DNA of 64,000 bases from Polyporus tsugae (Eukaryota; Basidiomycota; Agaricomycetes; Polyporales; Polyporaceae), in the NCBI GenBank assembly GCA_024305745.1, contig JAHRBS010000013.1, forward strand, positions 992,001 through 1,056,000, given 5' to 3'. How positions within the stretch are numbered: the stretch's first letter is position 1; every line of letters starts with the position of its first letter. Of the stretch, positions 34,736 through 45,898 are shown piece by piece. Made by a program: the position numbers and the translations under genes. Under the pieces are notes generated by a model, which searched no databases, was not told where the DNA came from, and saw nothing but the letters and a program-made list of their open reading frames with translations.

Positions 34736-37022
34736 GTTTTGTTGAAAGAGCTAAGGGGCGAAGGACTGCAAGTCGACGTCGAGTCGGAGGTGGCTAGAAT
34801 CAAGCAGCACGTTCCGGGGTGCGTGCAACGATGTCTAGACAAGACCAGCGGAGCCTGCCGGTCTAGGGAATGACAAAGTCGGTGAAAGACGGCTCGCGAC
34901 GGGGACGAAGGGTCGGGAGGACGTCGAGGACGATGAGGACGATGAGAAAGGAGGTGGGAGGGTGTTGAACAGCTTATGCTGGCACCGGCACAAATATGTA
35001 CAAACACGCCCCGTCGCTCCGACTCCGACTCGGTCCTGATCCTCCCATCACCATCTGTTCATCCAGAACCGCTCACACACCGCCTCCCTCCCTTTCTCCC
35101 TCCATGAGCCCTCTGCCCGACCTCACAATCGTTTGAATATGGTCCAGCAGGCCCCTATGCCGGCTCGATCAAATGATTTGAACATCGACCGAAGGCATCG
35201 CATTCGATATTCGCAGCTAAAGAGACGGCGTTATTCACGTAGGAGGCCACCCCGTACGCTGTGATTTGGTTTCGAAGACCCGCCCGCTTTGTTTCACCCT
35301 GAGCCGGGGTCGCCGCTCTGCCAATCGAAGACGCTGCGGTGCTAACATTAGTTTCAGTGGGAACACCGGGACCTGGCGTGCTCACGCCACAAGAGCGTCG
35401 GCGGAGAGACAAGACCGGCTTAGTATGCTTTCTGTACCAGAGGAGGATAAGTGCTCCCGCTGTTCCTGTCCCTGACTAGTATACAATGATGTAGCCCCGC
35501 GAATGTATGTCCCTCGTGACGACCAATCATTGCTTTGAATACATAGTAAGAACACGAGTAAGTAAGTGCTCGTTGGTGTTGCCAAAGTCTATTAAGTAAC
35601 AAGCTTGTGATTCCTGGCGACCCCTTGTACTTAATTTACGGCAGCTTTCAATGTGGAAGTAAAGCATCCATCTCCCGGACTCATTTTCCGTTCTCCAGAC
35701 GCAGCTGAAGGACAACTCCCATATGTGCAGGGAAGACACCCAACAATGCGCGACACAATACATGCAGTTTCCTAGCTACTTCCACGCCTTCCGAGTGTCT
35801 GAACTCCCGTCCTTCCGCCCTGCGAGCAATGAACGCATCCACAAATATTACCAGCCGTCCACCGGTACCCATCCAAAGCAAGGCCCTGTATGCACGCAGT
35901 TGAGGGGCTCACGGCGTTCGTCGCCGCCCCGGACATTTGTTCTCGTAGCCCATGTACATGTACGCGCAGATTCGACGACGAGTCGGACGAGTCGCCTGTG
36001 CCAGTGGGACGCTCGTGTTCATTGGCAAGCGGTCATCGATCTCAACATCCTTTAATTGCAAGTCGGCGTCGACGGGTAGTAGGACGATGGGCGGGAGGAA
36101 GTCCGTCTATGTACTATATTTGTGGATCCTTACTTAGCTCCTTGACCGTCGGCGTTGTTGCAGCGTTGCTGCGAGATATCTGCCGAGATATACGAAAGAT
36201 ATGTGTTTGGCCGTGATGTCCGATTTCCCGATTTCCCGTCGCCAGTCGGGATCGGGGATCGCGCATCAGGGGTCGGATAAGTATGGTCAATGCGGTGAGG
36301 GTTGGTGGAACCATTGAATTTGAAGCCCACACGGTGCGGAGGCGGGAGGTCATGCATCATGATGCGAGCGAAGGCGTATTAGGCGCGGGGCAGGTACATC
36401 CCTCTGTCCAATGTCGTTGGAGAGCGACGAGGACGAGGGGGCGGCGGTGGTACTGGTAGCCTGGTGGTAGCTCAAACCAACCCTACAAGGACCAGGCAGG
36501 TCGTTCATTTTCGAGCGAGGGTAAACGTGGCGTGAGGAGCATATGCAACAGCAGATCCATACATTGTTATGTGTAGCGGGCGACGTGACATGGGCTTCAA
36601 GAAAGGCTCCTGGCCCCGTGAAGCCTCCGGCGGGCGAGTGGGTGATGGGGTGCGACGGGGCTAGGCTTCGGGCAGCGTTGGGATCGCGGCGTCGCCAATG
36701 ACTTCGCAGCGAGGCGCGCTCGTCCTGCGATGGTCGACGCGATATGTACTGCGCAAATGGATGGGTGCGGAACGTCCTGGTTGTGGTGTGCATGTCGGCT
36801 ACTAGTAGGACCGGCTCGATGTAGTTCTACATGTCCCCAAAGGCAGTCTGGGAGAGGATACCGAAAGCGTATGTCGGCTTCCTTGCGCGGTGGCATGGAG
36901 GGAAATGGAATCTGGATCTGGCAAATTGTTGGTTGGAACTTGAAGCTTGAATGACGCAGGGGAGAGAGAGGTCGCCTGAGGGTGGAGGATGGCTGCATGT
37001 GTTCTGACGGGTGCAATGCAGA
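34736..37022. other. Gene-free stretch upstream of VTS1
   Basis: About 2.3 kb without a supportable gene. The VTS1 side is pyrimidine-rich on the coding strand and probably forms its leader and promoter. Open frames at 35155-36793 are short and motif-free. The last 200 bp adjoin the 3' end of the right-hand F-box gene. Confidence 0.45.
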
Positions 37023-38925
37023 TCACTGCTGCCATTCTGGCCAGGGAGACGGCCCGTGTCTTGACCACCGTTCCGGGATGGCACAAGGGTTCCACCATCC
37101 CCGTGTTTTCTCCTCGACCGTGACCGATAGCTCGTGGACAAGCCCCTCGAGCTCGAGCGCCCGAAACTGAACTCCCGATTTCTTCTTCTCGCACTCGATG
37201 GCGAGCCTCTGCAGCGGGTGTCCTGCGTCCTTGCGAGCAGTGGCCACCATGCGAGCACGGTCTACGTCTTTGGCTCCACAGGTGTAGACGTACAATGAGG
37301 TCAGGTTGGGGCAGTAGTTGACAGTCCCGGCCTCCGTGAGCTGCCCGATGGCCGCTGGGATCTCAGTCCGCACATACGGCTGTCGGGCGAGGACCAGGCC
37401 AAGCGTATGGATCGGAGGGATGACGGCCAAAAGCCTCTCGTTGACCAGGTCCGTCCAGTTGTGTACCCAGAGTTCTCTGATGTTGGAGACCAGCTTGGCT
37501 CCGGCGAGGCTGGAGAGGAACTCGACGAGCGTGTCCGTGACCCTATCCCGGTCGTAGGCGGTCCACAGTCCGCTGTACGGTTCGTAGATCCCGAGGCTGA
37601 GTCCACTAGTCCCGGCATCGTTGAGCAGCTCGAGGAGATAGAGGCTAGTATCGTTGTCCTCGTCGCCGTCGTTGTACGCGGCGTCTGGCAAGATGCGGAG
37701 TCGGATGAGGTTTTGGGCAAAGTCCTGTGCATATAACAAGCCGACAATGGAGACCAAATCCTCTAGCCCCTGCTCGTCGACAAGTTGGACAAGGCATGTG
37801 GAAGGGAATTTGATCATTGGCAGCAAGGTCCTGACGGTGAGAGGGGGGGAATCCTTGAATGTGAATTGACGGAGGTGGGTGGGTTCGACAGTAGCATCCG
37901 ACTCCCTGTCATTTTTCGCGGTACTACCCTCTTCGATCTCGATGGAGAGGGAGATCACCTGTAACCTTGGCATGTTTGAGAGGACGGAAAGGATGATGCG
38001 AAGCGTGTAGGGTCCACGGCCGGTCACCATCATAAGATGGGTGAGGTTTGGGAACCGGTCCGTAGGAAGAGAAATATTTCCGTGGAGGGATAGACGTTGC
38101 AGGCCTTGAACGATCCCTCCGAAGTAGTGTTCGCCGGGTGTGTACATCCTCTCCGAGTTGATCCAAGAACCGCCATCAATAGTGAGATGGGTCAGAAGTG
38201 GAGGACGTGCAGGAAGACTGTCAACGATGTCATGCCATCCCAGGTCGCTTAGCCGAAAGTATGCCTCCCGGACGCAATGGCCAGACTCCTTGAACATGTG
38301 CATGATGTCCCCGGAGGAGGCGCGCGGACTCTGGCGAGCGTGTATTCGAAGAGGGACGGTTTTGGCGAGAGCCAAGCACGTCGAGCTAAGATCCTTCCTC
38401 CATCTCCTATCGAACACGACGTCGGACCACAGCGACGAAGTAGAGAGCGCGAGGTTCCTCCACGAGCGACAAACCAAGGTGATTGGACGGAGCTTCTGGA
38501 CGACCACGAAGGACACGCGTCCGTGACCAGGCGAAAACGATGACAGTTTCTCCGTGGCAGATAGCGCAAATATTTCCGACAGGATCTCGCCGGGGCAGCG
38601 ATTGATCGGCACCGCTGTGTTGAGATATTGACGTATCACGGATGATCCCTCTGCGAGCAACTCATCGAAACGTCGTAGCTTGAGCACCATTCGGGTCAGT
38701 GTTGATAATCACGACAGCTTGCGGATGAAGATCGCGCACATTTTCAAGCGCGGCACCTGAGGCCCTGCAATTTGGGGGTTATGGCCCGTTATACAAACAC
38801 CAATCCGCAAAGGCCCACCTCGGGATGTCTCGATAGTAGTTAGAATGCTTGAGTCGCTCCATGAGAGATTGGAGCAGATTCGCGGCATCGTCGACGTCTT
38901 GATTGGTAGAGTCATGAAACGACAT
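37023..38925 (-). CDS. F-box protein (intact right copy of inverted pair)
   Basis: Probable SCF substrate receptor. The start at 38925 gives MSFHDSTNQDVDDAANLLQS, with DIPR at the exon end. A short second exon encodes RASGAALEN. After an intron of about 62 nt the main exon runs unbroken to 37023: LRRFDELLAEGSSVIRQYLN, the F-box NRCPGEILSEIFALSA, VCRSWRNLALSTSSLWSDVV, then leucine-rich text such as RLQVISLSIEIEEGS and FAQNLIRLRILPDAAYNDGD. The end is WWNPCAIPERWSRHGPSPWP, a Trp/Pro-rich close common in polypore F-box proteins. The same three-exon layout is seen in the broken copy at 29783-31706, so the two are an inverted duplication. The ubiquitylation target is unknown. Confidence 0.8.
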
Positions 38926-39238
38926 TTTAGAAGAGTAGGCGATTACGGATATTGTGTCCCAGGGTGATAGGAAGCAGCTTGGCTGGAGAACCGTTCCAGT
39001 GGAAGTTTTAAAGCGGCAGTAAGTGTAAGTAGGTTCCGAGTACGGGCCAAACCCTTGGTACATATGAGATCAATACTAATAGCAGTACCCCCGAGGCGCT
39101 TAGGCTGCAGTCCGAGAAGCGCCCGCCAAAGGAGGCTGCTCGCTGTCGGATAGGACCTTGTGCAAGTCTGCAACGTCGTCGGTCAGTCCCCTCATCCAGC
39201 ACATATAATTCCCCGTAGACCTTACAATTCTCATAGCC

Positions 39239-39984
39239 ATGCTTGCGAGTTTACGCCAAGCTGCTGCGCGGGTCGCATTCCGCCGCGCTGTTGGCGTGCG
39301 GACACTGACAACAGACCCCCTCGCCGCCGATGCCGCAAAGCAGGCGTCCTCCATTCCATCCCCAGCCCTCTCCACAACACCCTTCATGGCTAGCTCCTCT
39401 TCTGCTTCTACCTCACTGTCGAACTCGCCTGCGTCTGTGCAACCCCCCGTCATCCACATCCCTCCCGCAGAGGACCCGCTCCTGCACCTTTTCACGTCCA
39501 TGGTCATGTTCGACGGCAAGCGGCAAATGGCCTCGCGCGTCGTCACACAGATGCTCCTGCACATCCACGCGTTCACCAAGGCCCCACCCCTTCCTATTCT
39601 GCGCCAGGCCATTGACACTGCTGCGCCTCTCCTTCGCTGTCGGCAGTTCAAGCGCGCCGCGAAGCAGTACGTGTTCCCGATGCCGCTGAGCGAACGACAA
39701 AGGACCAGGACGGCCATCAAGTGGATTTGGGAGGCAGCGAAGAACAAGGGCGGGAAGCATGTGGCGGAACGGCTGGCGAGGGAGGTGATCGCGGTCGTGA
39801 AAGGGGAGAGCGACGTGCTGAAAAAGAAGTCCGATGTGCATAAGCTTGCTGTCCTTCATAGGTGCGTGGCCGTTTCCTTCGTGTATGCATCGTGTCTTAT
39901 AGTGTTATATTTCACTTTGTCCATCAACTCTGCAGAGGCAATATCGTCAAGCCGCCACGAGTCCCCAGATCGAACCAAGGCTAG
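39239..39984 (+). CDS. RSM7: Mitochondrial small-subunit ribosomal protein uS7m, 223 residues
   Basis: Protein S7 of the mitochondrial small ribosomal subunit, an initiator of head assembly. Exons 39239-39861 and 39936-39984 total 672 nt (224 codons with stop). The N-terminus MLASLRQAAARVAFRRAVG is a clear amphipathic mitochondrial presequence. A Ser-rich linker follows, then the S7 core: LLHLFTSMVMFDGKRQMASR, RQAIDTAAPLLRCRQFKRAA and VFPMPLSERQRTRTAIKWIW, ending KHVAERLAREVIAVVKGES. The last exon adds GNIVKPPRVPRSNQG. A possible TATA (ACATATAAT) lies near 39202. Upstream it is divergent from the right-hand F-box gene, with about 310 bp between. Confidence 0.9.
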
Positions 39985-42246
39985 ACGTCGCCGGGACATG
40001 GCTTCACCTGTATCGTTCTTCCCTAATGCCATAGCTTGCTCACTTTTCTTCGGTCGTGTTCTTGCTGCTTCTGCGTATGAGGGGTGTGTAGGTCAAGATT
40101 CGACCTCACAATGACATAAGTATGTTGACAGTCCGGCGGAGAGTTAAGGTCCCTGATGATGATCGCGTCTGTGCCATGATGCATGATGAGCTAGACTACC
40201 ACCACCGGGTGATGGCGGTGTCTGTCAGACATGGTCGGAGGACACGGATCCCGTATCCCGAACCGTACGGGATTGGCACCCAGCCCGGGGGTCTGATAGA
40301 TATGAAGTTAGACCTTCTCGATTCCATATGACTGATCCCATACGCTATCGAGGTCCTGCCCTGTCCGCACATTGTATGCTCTTCATATCATAATGATATG
40401 ATTCCAGTAGCGCCCATTTCACGAGCTAGCGGCTTCTGCGGCTGCTCCAGCTTTCGGTTGCCCTGCGTATACCATATAATACAACCAATATCATCGCAAA
40501 ACATCCCCAGGTTTAGGTAGGAAACAATGAGATATATTGAACATGCTACTACAGATATAATACATGAATATGAAGGAAGTATGCTCAACGCTGTGGCCGG
40601 GCGAATATCCTTGTCGCCACGTCACCACGGGACCGGTATTTACATATCCTCCCAATGCTATCGACGTCGACCCGCTGTACCGGATCTCAACAAAGAACCT
40701 AGTAACAAAGTACAGCAACTGGTCAGAGAATGCGCAATGAAAACAGGTGGGATGAACACGTACGCGCCCTGTCAACCTTGACTTGCCAGCCTCCCAGTCT
40801 TCTGCCAGTGCGAGCTGGTGGCCGACCCCGACCTGACGGCTTACGGTCACCGGCCCTCATGCTCTCGCTGCACGGTAACAAGGCATTAGCTGCATCAATG
40901 AGAGCAGGGAGGACGCACCAAAGGACAACACCGAGGGAGTCGAAGAAAGCATCGAGCGCCGGTAAGGATGTGTATCACAGGAGGGTTTGCGAAAGCGGAG
41001 CGTCAGATGGGATGGCGCTGGGAGGGCAAGTGGTGGGAGGAACGAAGAAGTTCCCAAGTCCGTCGCGAAAATTTATGCTCGCACTGTTCGTCTTGGGGTG
41101 GCCTGAGATGCGATCATGTGCAGGGAGATATATTCCAGGTGGTGGGCCATAGAGTAACAATGTGGAGGAGGTACGAGGATGGGATCAAGCAGAGAGTATG
41201 GGAGATACATGGGGACGATATGAGATTTAGGTCGGCCACCAGCCGGGATCAGTGTGGCCGGCTGGCATCAGTCCCGCATAGCGCTTATCTAAATCTCATG
41301 CGCTGGAACATACCGAAACGATATCGTCGCCGCCCCATACCTTTTCGGTGTCTCGGGTCACCCGGTGGTGTAGTGACCGGTACACACCCAATTCACAATA
41401 TCCTCTGCCGGAGCTCGGTGGTGTGGGTCCGGCGGACCTCGAGGTCCACAGATCGCGCTCGGGGTGCCTTGCGGACGTCGAACCCCCGCGAACGTCCTCA
41501 AGGCGCTTCCGAAAGGTGCTCTCAAAAACTGAATTCGGAGCCGCAAACGCAGGCTTCCGGAAACCCAAAAAGCAGAGACTCGCAGGTAATACATGAAAAA
41601 GTTCGGATCAACTGTCCTTTCCCTGCAGAGCGGGATGGAAGGGGTGGAACATTGGGGATTTGGCTCGGAGGCAGGGGCCTGAGATCACGTGTACGGATGT
41701 CCTTCAAGGAGGGTCCTGATGGAGGCCTGAGGATGTCCGCTCCGCCGGACGTCATCACGGAGTACGGAGCCCTGATGGGGGTTTTGACGAAACGGGGCTC
41801 TGCGCAGGACATCGTGAATTGGATGTGTACCAGTCTCCACGATGTTGTAGTCCAGCATGCATGCGTTGTGTTTAATCCGAGAGGCGGCGGACAGGTCTCT
41901 TGAGGGGATGGTGTGGTCTGGGTGGTTACGGTGGTACGGTGCTGATGAGCTAGCATGACGTCCTCATGATACATAGGATCAACCGGGCGGCCGTTGCCAG
42001 CCTCATTTAACGCCTTCAACTATGGCCCTCATGCTACTGTGCCTGACTGATGTCGATGACCATGCGAATGAGGAGCAAACAATTCTGGCATCGGCGTATT
42101 CGGCCAAACGTCATTACAACGATATAGATAAGTAAAACGATAAAAAACGTTCGCCACTTCTGAGTTCCAACCCATGTTTGCGGCCGACCAACATCGGGCG
42201 GTCCTGTTCCCCCACAGACGCGTAACACAACATCCGAAGACGCTGC
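39985..42246. other. Gene-poor region with a 311-codon orphan frame and inverted fragments
   Basis: An ATG-initiated + frame of 311 codons (40968-41903) has no recognised domain. Near its end it reads SAQDIVNWMCTSLHDVV. A minus-strand frame around 41408-41379 carries AEDIVNWVCT. An 11-bp inverted repeat (ATGAGATTTAG near 41220, CTAAATCTCAT near 41290) lies to the left. No complete transposon is visible. The right end includes the 3' UTR of the G1 peptidase gene. Confidence 0.35.
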
Positions 42247-43363
42247 TTACGGGCCGATGTAGACAATGTCGACAGATTTGGGACCGGTCGTGACCTTGCT
42301 GATGATCTTGTTGTTCTGGACGAGATTCATCAGCTGCGCGTTCGCGGGGCCGACAGTCTTGCCTGCCAGGGTGCGTGTTGTCGCGTCGGTGAAGGCGATT
42401 TTGCCGAAGTTGGCGAACGGCGTGAAGGCGCCGTTCACCGAGAAGTCCTCGACGATCCACTCGGCGTCGTAGTGGCAGAGCTCGGGCTGGCCAGAGAAAT
42501 TGTGCTCGACGCGCTTGCCCGTCCTGTGGTTCTCGATGCACACCGAGCCGCTCGTCTTCGACGTCGTGGTGATGGTGATGGTGACGGTGTCGCCAGCCTT
42601 GAAGGTGATGCCCGAGAGGTCGCCAGAAGGGCCAGGGAACCACTCGTACCATGCTGAAGTGCAGAGCAGGCGATCAGTGGGAAGACAGGGCATGAGGAGG
42701 CTTACGATACTCACCACTGTAGGTGACGCTGCCCCCGTCGACATTGAAGTCGACGCCGGCCTGGAGGATGCGGTCCTTGCAGGTGGTGCCGTCAATGCCA
42801 ACCCAGGCCGTCGCATGGTGTGCGCCTGAGGCCCCGGAGGGCTCCTTGGGTGTGGGGACGACGAAGGTGCCAGTAGCTTGCTTAAAGGTAGCCTAGTGGT
42901 GAAAACGCAACGGCCGATCAGCCGACTGTGGATGATCGGGGCCAATGAGGCGACGTACCTTCTTCTCAGACAAGATCGCACCGGCCCAGTTGCCGCTGTA
43001 CAAGACAGGGAGGTGGGTGGGGTGCGTGCCGTGCTTGCCGTGCGTGCCGTGCTTGCCGTGCGTGCCGTGCTTGCCGTGCGTAGCGTGCTTGCTGTGCGTA
43101 GCGTGCTTGCCGTGCGTAGCGTGTGTGCGGTGCGTAGCTTGTGTGCGGTGCGTAGCGTGCGTGCGGTGCGGGACATTGGCGCGCCTGTTGACCCCAGACA
43201 CGAGGGTGTTCTCCGAGAACTGGACGGGTTGCAGCGGCAGCGACTGGCGGGTAAGGCCCGCTGCGCGACGGGCGACACGGTCGGCAAGGCGCTCCTTGGC
43301 GGTGGGGATGGCGAAGGCCGCAGTGGCAAGGATAACCTGGCAGAAAAGAGCAGAGACGAACAT
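42247..43363 (-). CDS. G1 family glutamic peptidase (eqolisin) with a His-repeat pro-region
   Basis: A secreted acid peptidase of MEROPS family G1 (scytalidoglutamic peptidase type), with a Gln/Glu catalytic dyad. The start at 43363 gives a signal peptide, MFVSALFCQVILATAAFA, then a pro-region IPTAKERLADRVARRAAG. A His-rich hexapeptide repeat follows. The catalytic domain opens YSGNWAGAILSEKK; an intron of about 70 nt leads to ATFKQATGTFVVPTPKEPSG, AWVGIDGTTCKDRILQAGVD with the catalytic Gln, and, after an intron of about 64 nt, WYEWFPGPSGDLSGITFKA. The end has SVCIENHRTGKRVEHNFS and HYDAEWIVEDFSV with the catalytic Glu, then STGPKSVDIVYIGP-like text to the stop. It acts outside the cell at low pH. 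Three exons. The repeat is not typical of the family as I know it. Confidence 0.88.
43022..43165 (-). repeat. Eight 18-bp tandem repeats coding His-rich hexapeptides
   Basis: Eight consecutive 18-bp units inside the G1 peptidase gene. In protein order the hexapeptides drift from RTHATH and RTQATH through GKHATH and SKHATH to three identical GKHGTH units, which suggests recent expansion at the C-terminal end. The repeat stands between the pro-region and the catalytic YSGNWAG. Confidence 0.9.
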
Positions 43364-43465
43364 GGCAAAAAGAAAAGAAGGCAAAAAGAAAAAGAAGGCA
43401 AGAAGAAAAGAAGTCAAAAAGAAAAGAAGGCAAGAAAAGAAGTCAAAAAGAAAAGAAGGCAAAAG
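43364..43465 (-). repeat. Polypyrimidine tandem repeat in the G1 peptidase leader
   Basis: On the coding (minus) strand the 100 nt before the ATG are almost pure C and T, with recurring units like CTTCTTTTCTTTTTG separated by G-containing steps. It lies within the 5' UTR as inferred from the TATA box at 43525-43532. Confidence 0.8.
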
Positions 43466-43524
43466 GGATTCGAGCCTGTCGAAGTGAACTGGGTGGTTAG
43501 AGTGTAGCCGTTGGAGTCTCTCAG

Positions 43525-43532
43525 CTTTTATA
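43525..43532 (-). promoter_or_regulatory. TATA box of the G1 peptidase gene
   Basis: TATAAAAG on the minus strand, about 162 nt upstream of the ATG at 43363. It supports a leader of roughly 130 nt that is mostly the pyrimidine repeat. It also argues against use of the open frame further upstream. Confidence 0.65.
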
Positions 43533-43992
43533 GGCCCCCGATGCATCCCAGGTTCGAGATCATCATCAAGTGCAGGTGCACTGAACTTGGTACAATGATG
43601 CGGTGGCAATATATTGCCGTGATCGTCTACGAGATGTGTCGTTTGCACTGTTGCGATACTTCAAGTTAGTCCAGACACCAAAAACGTGTGGCGGCGTGCC
43701 ATGTGCCAGATGTTATACTTACCGGCGGAGACCAGGAGCACGATGCATACAGTATGGGATGCGACCGCACGGACGCAACCCATATGCATTGGACAGGCCC
43801 GACTCGTGAGAGAGACCTGTTTGGCTGACATATGACCGGTTGACCCCGCGGGGTGGATGTAGACACCTGTAGACACCTGGGGCATCGACACCGTGTCGCA
43901 TCGTTGTCGCATCGTGACCAAAGACAACCTTTGATAACGGGTTTGCGCAGCGTCTCACTATAATCTCGTTTTAGATATATCACAGAAATCGG

Positions 43993-44039
43993 GTTGCATG
44001 CTTGTTACATCGATGATGTCGGTGTGGCAAGCATGCAAC
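43993..44039. repeat. 12-bp perfect inverted repeat
   Basis: GTTGCATGCTTG (43993-44004) and CAAGCATGCAAC (44028-44039) are exact reverse complements around a 23-nt spacer that is itself partly symmetrical (ACATCGATGATGT). Confidence 0.75.
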
Positions 44040-44260
44040 AAACATGGGGCGCAAGGAAACATCTTTGTCCCAGGTGGCCAAAGATCACGATTCAAGATGT
44101 AACACGATGCCTCACAAGTCCATGCCCCCAGTGAGATGCTATATGACTCGTGCGGTTTGATGGGTGGCCTTGACGTTGTAAGGGGGATCAGCTGTGTTAA
44201 TAAAGCAGTACAGGGGACTGCGGCGACCAAAAGGTAAAACTCACTGCATCGTTGAGTTGC

Positions 44261-44336
44261 AGGCACAGATCTAGGCTCGTACCAAACCCCTCCCACGTGA
44301 ACGTGAGACGGTTTTGGTATGAGACTAGGCACAGAT
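44261..44336. repeat. Small foldback flanked by 10-bp direct repeats
   Basis: Arms 44271-44287 (CTAGGCTCGTACCAAAC) and 44312-44328 pair at 14 of 17 positions. The loop contains CACGTGAACGTG, a second small stem. AGGCACAGAT occurs on both sides (44261-44270 and 44327-44336), like a target duplication. The right arm shares GGTAYGAGAC with the hairpin at 7389-7455. Confidence 0.6.
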
Positions 44337-45898
44337 CCACACCAATATTGAGGATCCATCATGGTACTGTAGTCACAAAAAATACGAGGAGCGAGGAAGA
44401 CTACAGCCCACGGCTTCGTCCCGCTTCGGCGAGCGGTCGTTTGAAAGTCGGGTCGAGCTTGGGTCGAGCGGACCTGCCCCGACCACGACCAGACGCCCGA
44501 CCAGTTGGGGGACCCGACTATTCTCACGCCGAACCTGACCCGGGAATGACGGACCGCCTCACGGTCCTGTGTTCCCCCAGCGCCTGGTTGTCCTTGGATC
44601 TGCGGGCAGCCATCTTCGGCTCTCGTTCTCATGTTCTCCTCCTCGCGTTTCCGTCTGTAGACACCAGACTATGCCGTGTAGAGTGCACTTTTAATCGATA
44701 TTATTCCCCCGCGGCTAGGGAATTCTTCTCGCCGCAATTAATCCCACAGACTTACCTTAGACGCCTATGGCCCGCCCACCATCCGGAGAACGGCGCTCAA
44801 CGAGCGCTCTGCAGCCTCGGCGCCTCCGAGTCCGACCTTGCGACGTCGTCCCGCTCCCTTCCACCGTCACCGTCAGCCGCCAGCTTTTCTAGTCGACAAT
44901 GTTCGGAGTTCCCCTTAAGTACTTTGCTTCATTCTCCGTCCCCTTTTGTGCATGAAGCGTCGACGTTACGTCGGCTTGCACTGCCAAACCGGCTATTTTC
45001 TGGCGACCACCTGGACCTCAACTCCAACGACCTGCACTGGCGACACTTCACAAGGACCGGGACCATCTGCAATCGGAGAGGGGAGAGCAACTGTTGCCTG
45101 GGACAACAGGGTATAGTGGAGGAGCTCACGTTAGGTTGAGCACGGTAAGTGCTTCCTCGTTGTCAGGTCGAGCGTCGAAAAACTGGTGAACTCCCCGTCC
45201 CCTACGTTTGCCCCATCATTATGTAGTCCTTTTCCTCCCTTCTTCGGGTCTCTTCGTGGTCCTCCCGGCGCCTGTCCCAGCCTCTCCGACGTATCCCATA
45301 GCCCAGTTGTACTCCTAGTTTCGCTCTATAGCGGCCCGCCCATCATTCTACAGGTTTTCCCCGGCAGCGTAGGTGGTCGCGGGATGGTTACTGACAGTTT
45401 ACATTACTTTAAACATTCACTATGAATTGTAAGATTGTCTGGCTCGCCGTGGGGTTATGAGAGTGAATATGTTACGGCATAAGCTCCCCGTTTTTCGATC
45501 ATCAACATTCTCTGCAAGTAGAAACTGCTGTCTGGAACACGACGCTGCTTGCGCTTCCCATTGGAGAGTTAACTCTCTCTCCTCACTACCGCCGTCATGC
45601 ATATGCATCAACCTTGGACCAATGTCTAACCTTAAAAGTCCTCACTTTGAACGTATCAACGTACGGTCCATCATGATATAGGCTCATTTGTCGGTCGCCG
45701 GTTCTTGCATTACAAACATATCATTCTACACAGCCGTAAGGCAGGCCGAGTTGGAGAGCTACCACATCCTCACTGGCAAGCAATCGACGATCTGGTACGT
45801 CAGGCGCAAGGAATGGTTGCACTTCTTGATAGTAAAACTATTACTCGCGTTGCATACGCATGGAAGAAAACGGCAGCCTATTCCTAGGCCCAGCAGAC

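Larger units (their letters stand above)
43533..45898. other. Gene-poor region with inverted repeats
   Basis: About 2.4 kb without a supportable gene. It contains a 12-bp perfect inverted repeat (43993-44039), a foldback with flanking direct repeats (44261-44336) and short direct repeats near 43860-43915. A + frame of 295 codons (44252-45139) opens from TTG and has no known motif. The composition is unlike the flanking genes and suggests decayed mobile DNA. Confidence 0.4.

Noticed and set aside
43022..43165. CRISPR-like array of regular short units
   Set aside because: The units are contiguous, without unique spacers, and lie in frame inside a peptidase gene in a eukaryotic genome.
44252..45139. 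295-codon + frame in the gene-poor region
   Set aside because: It starts at TTG, covers the foldback element, and has low-complexity Ser/Arg text with no domain.
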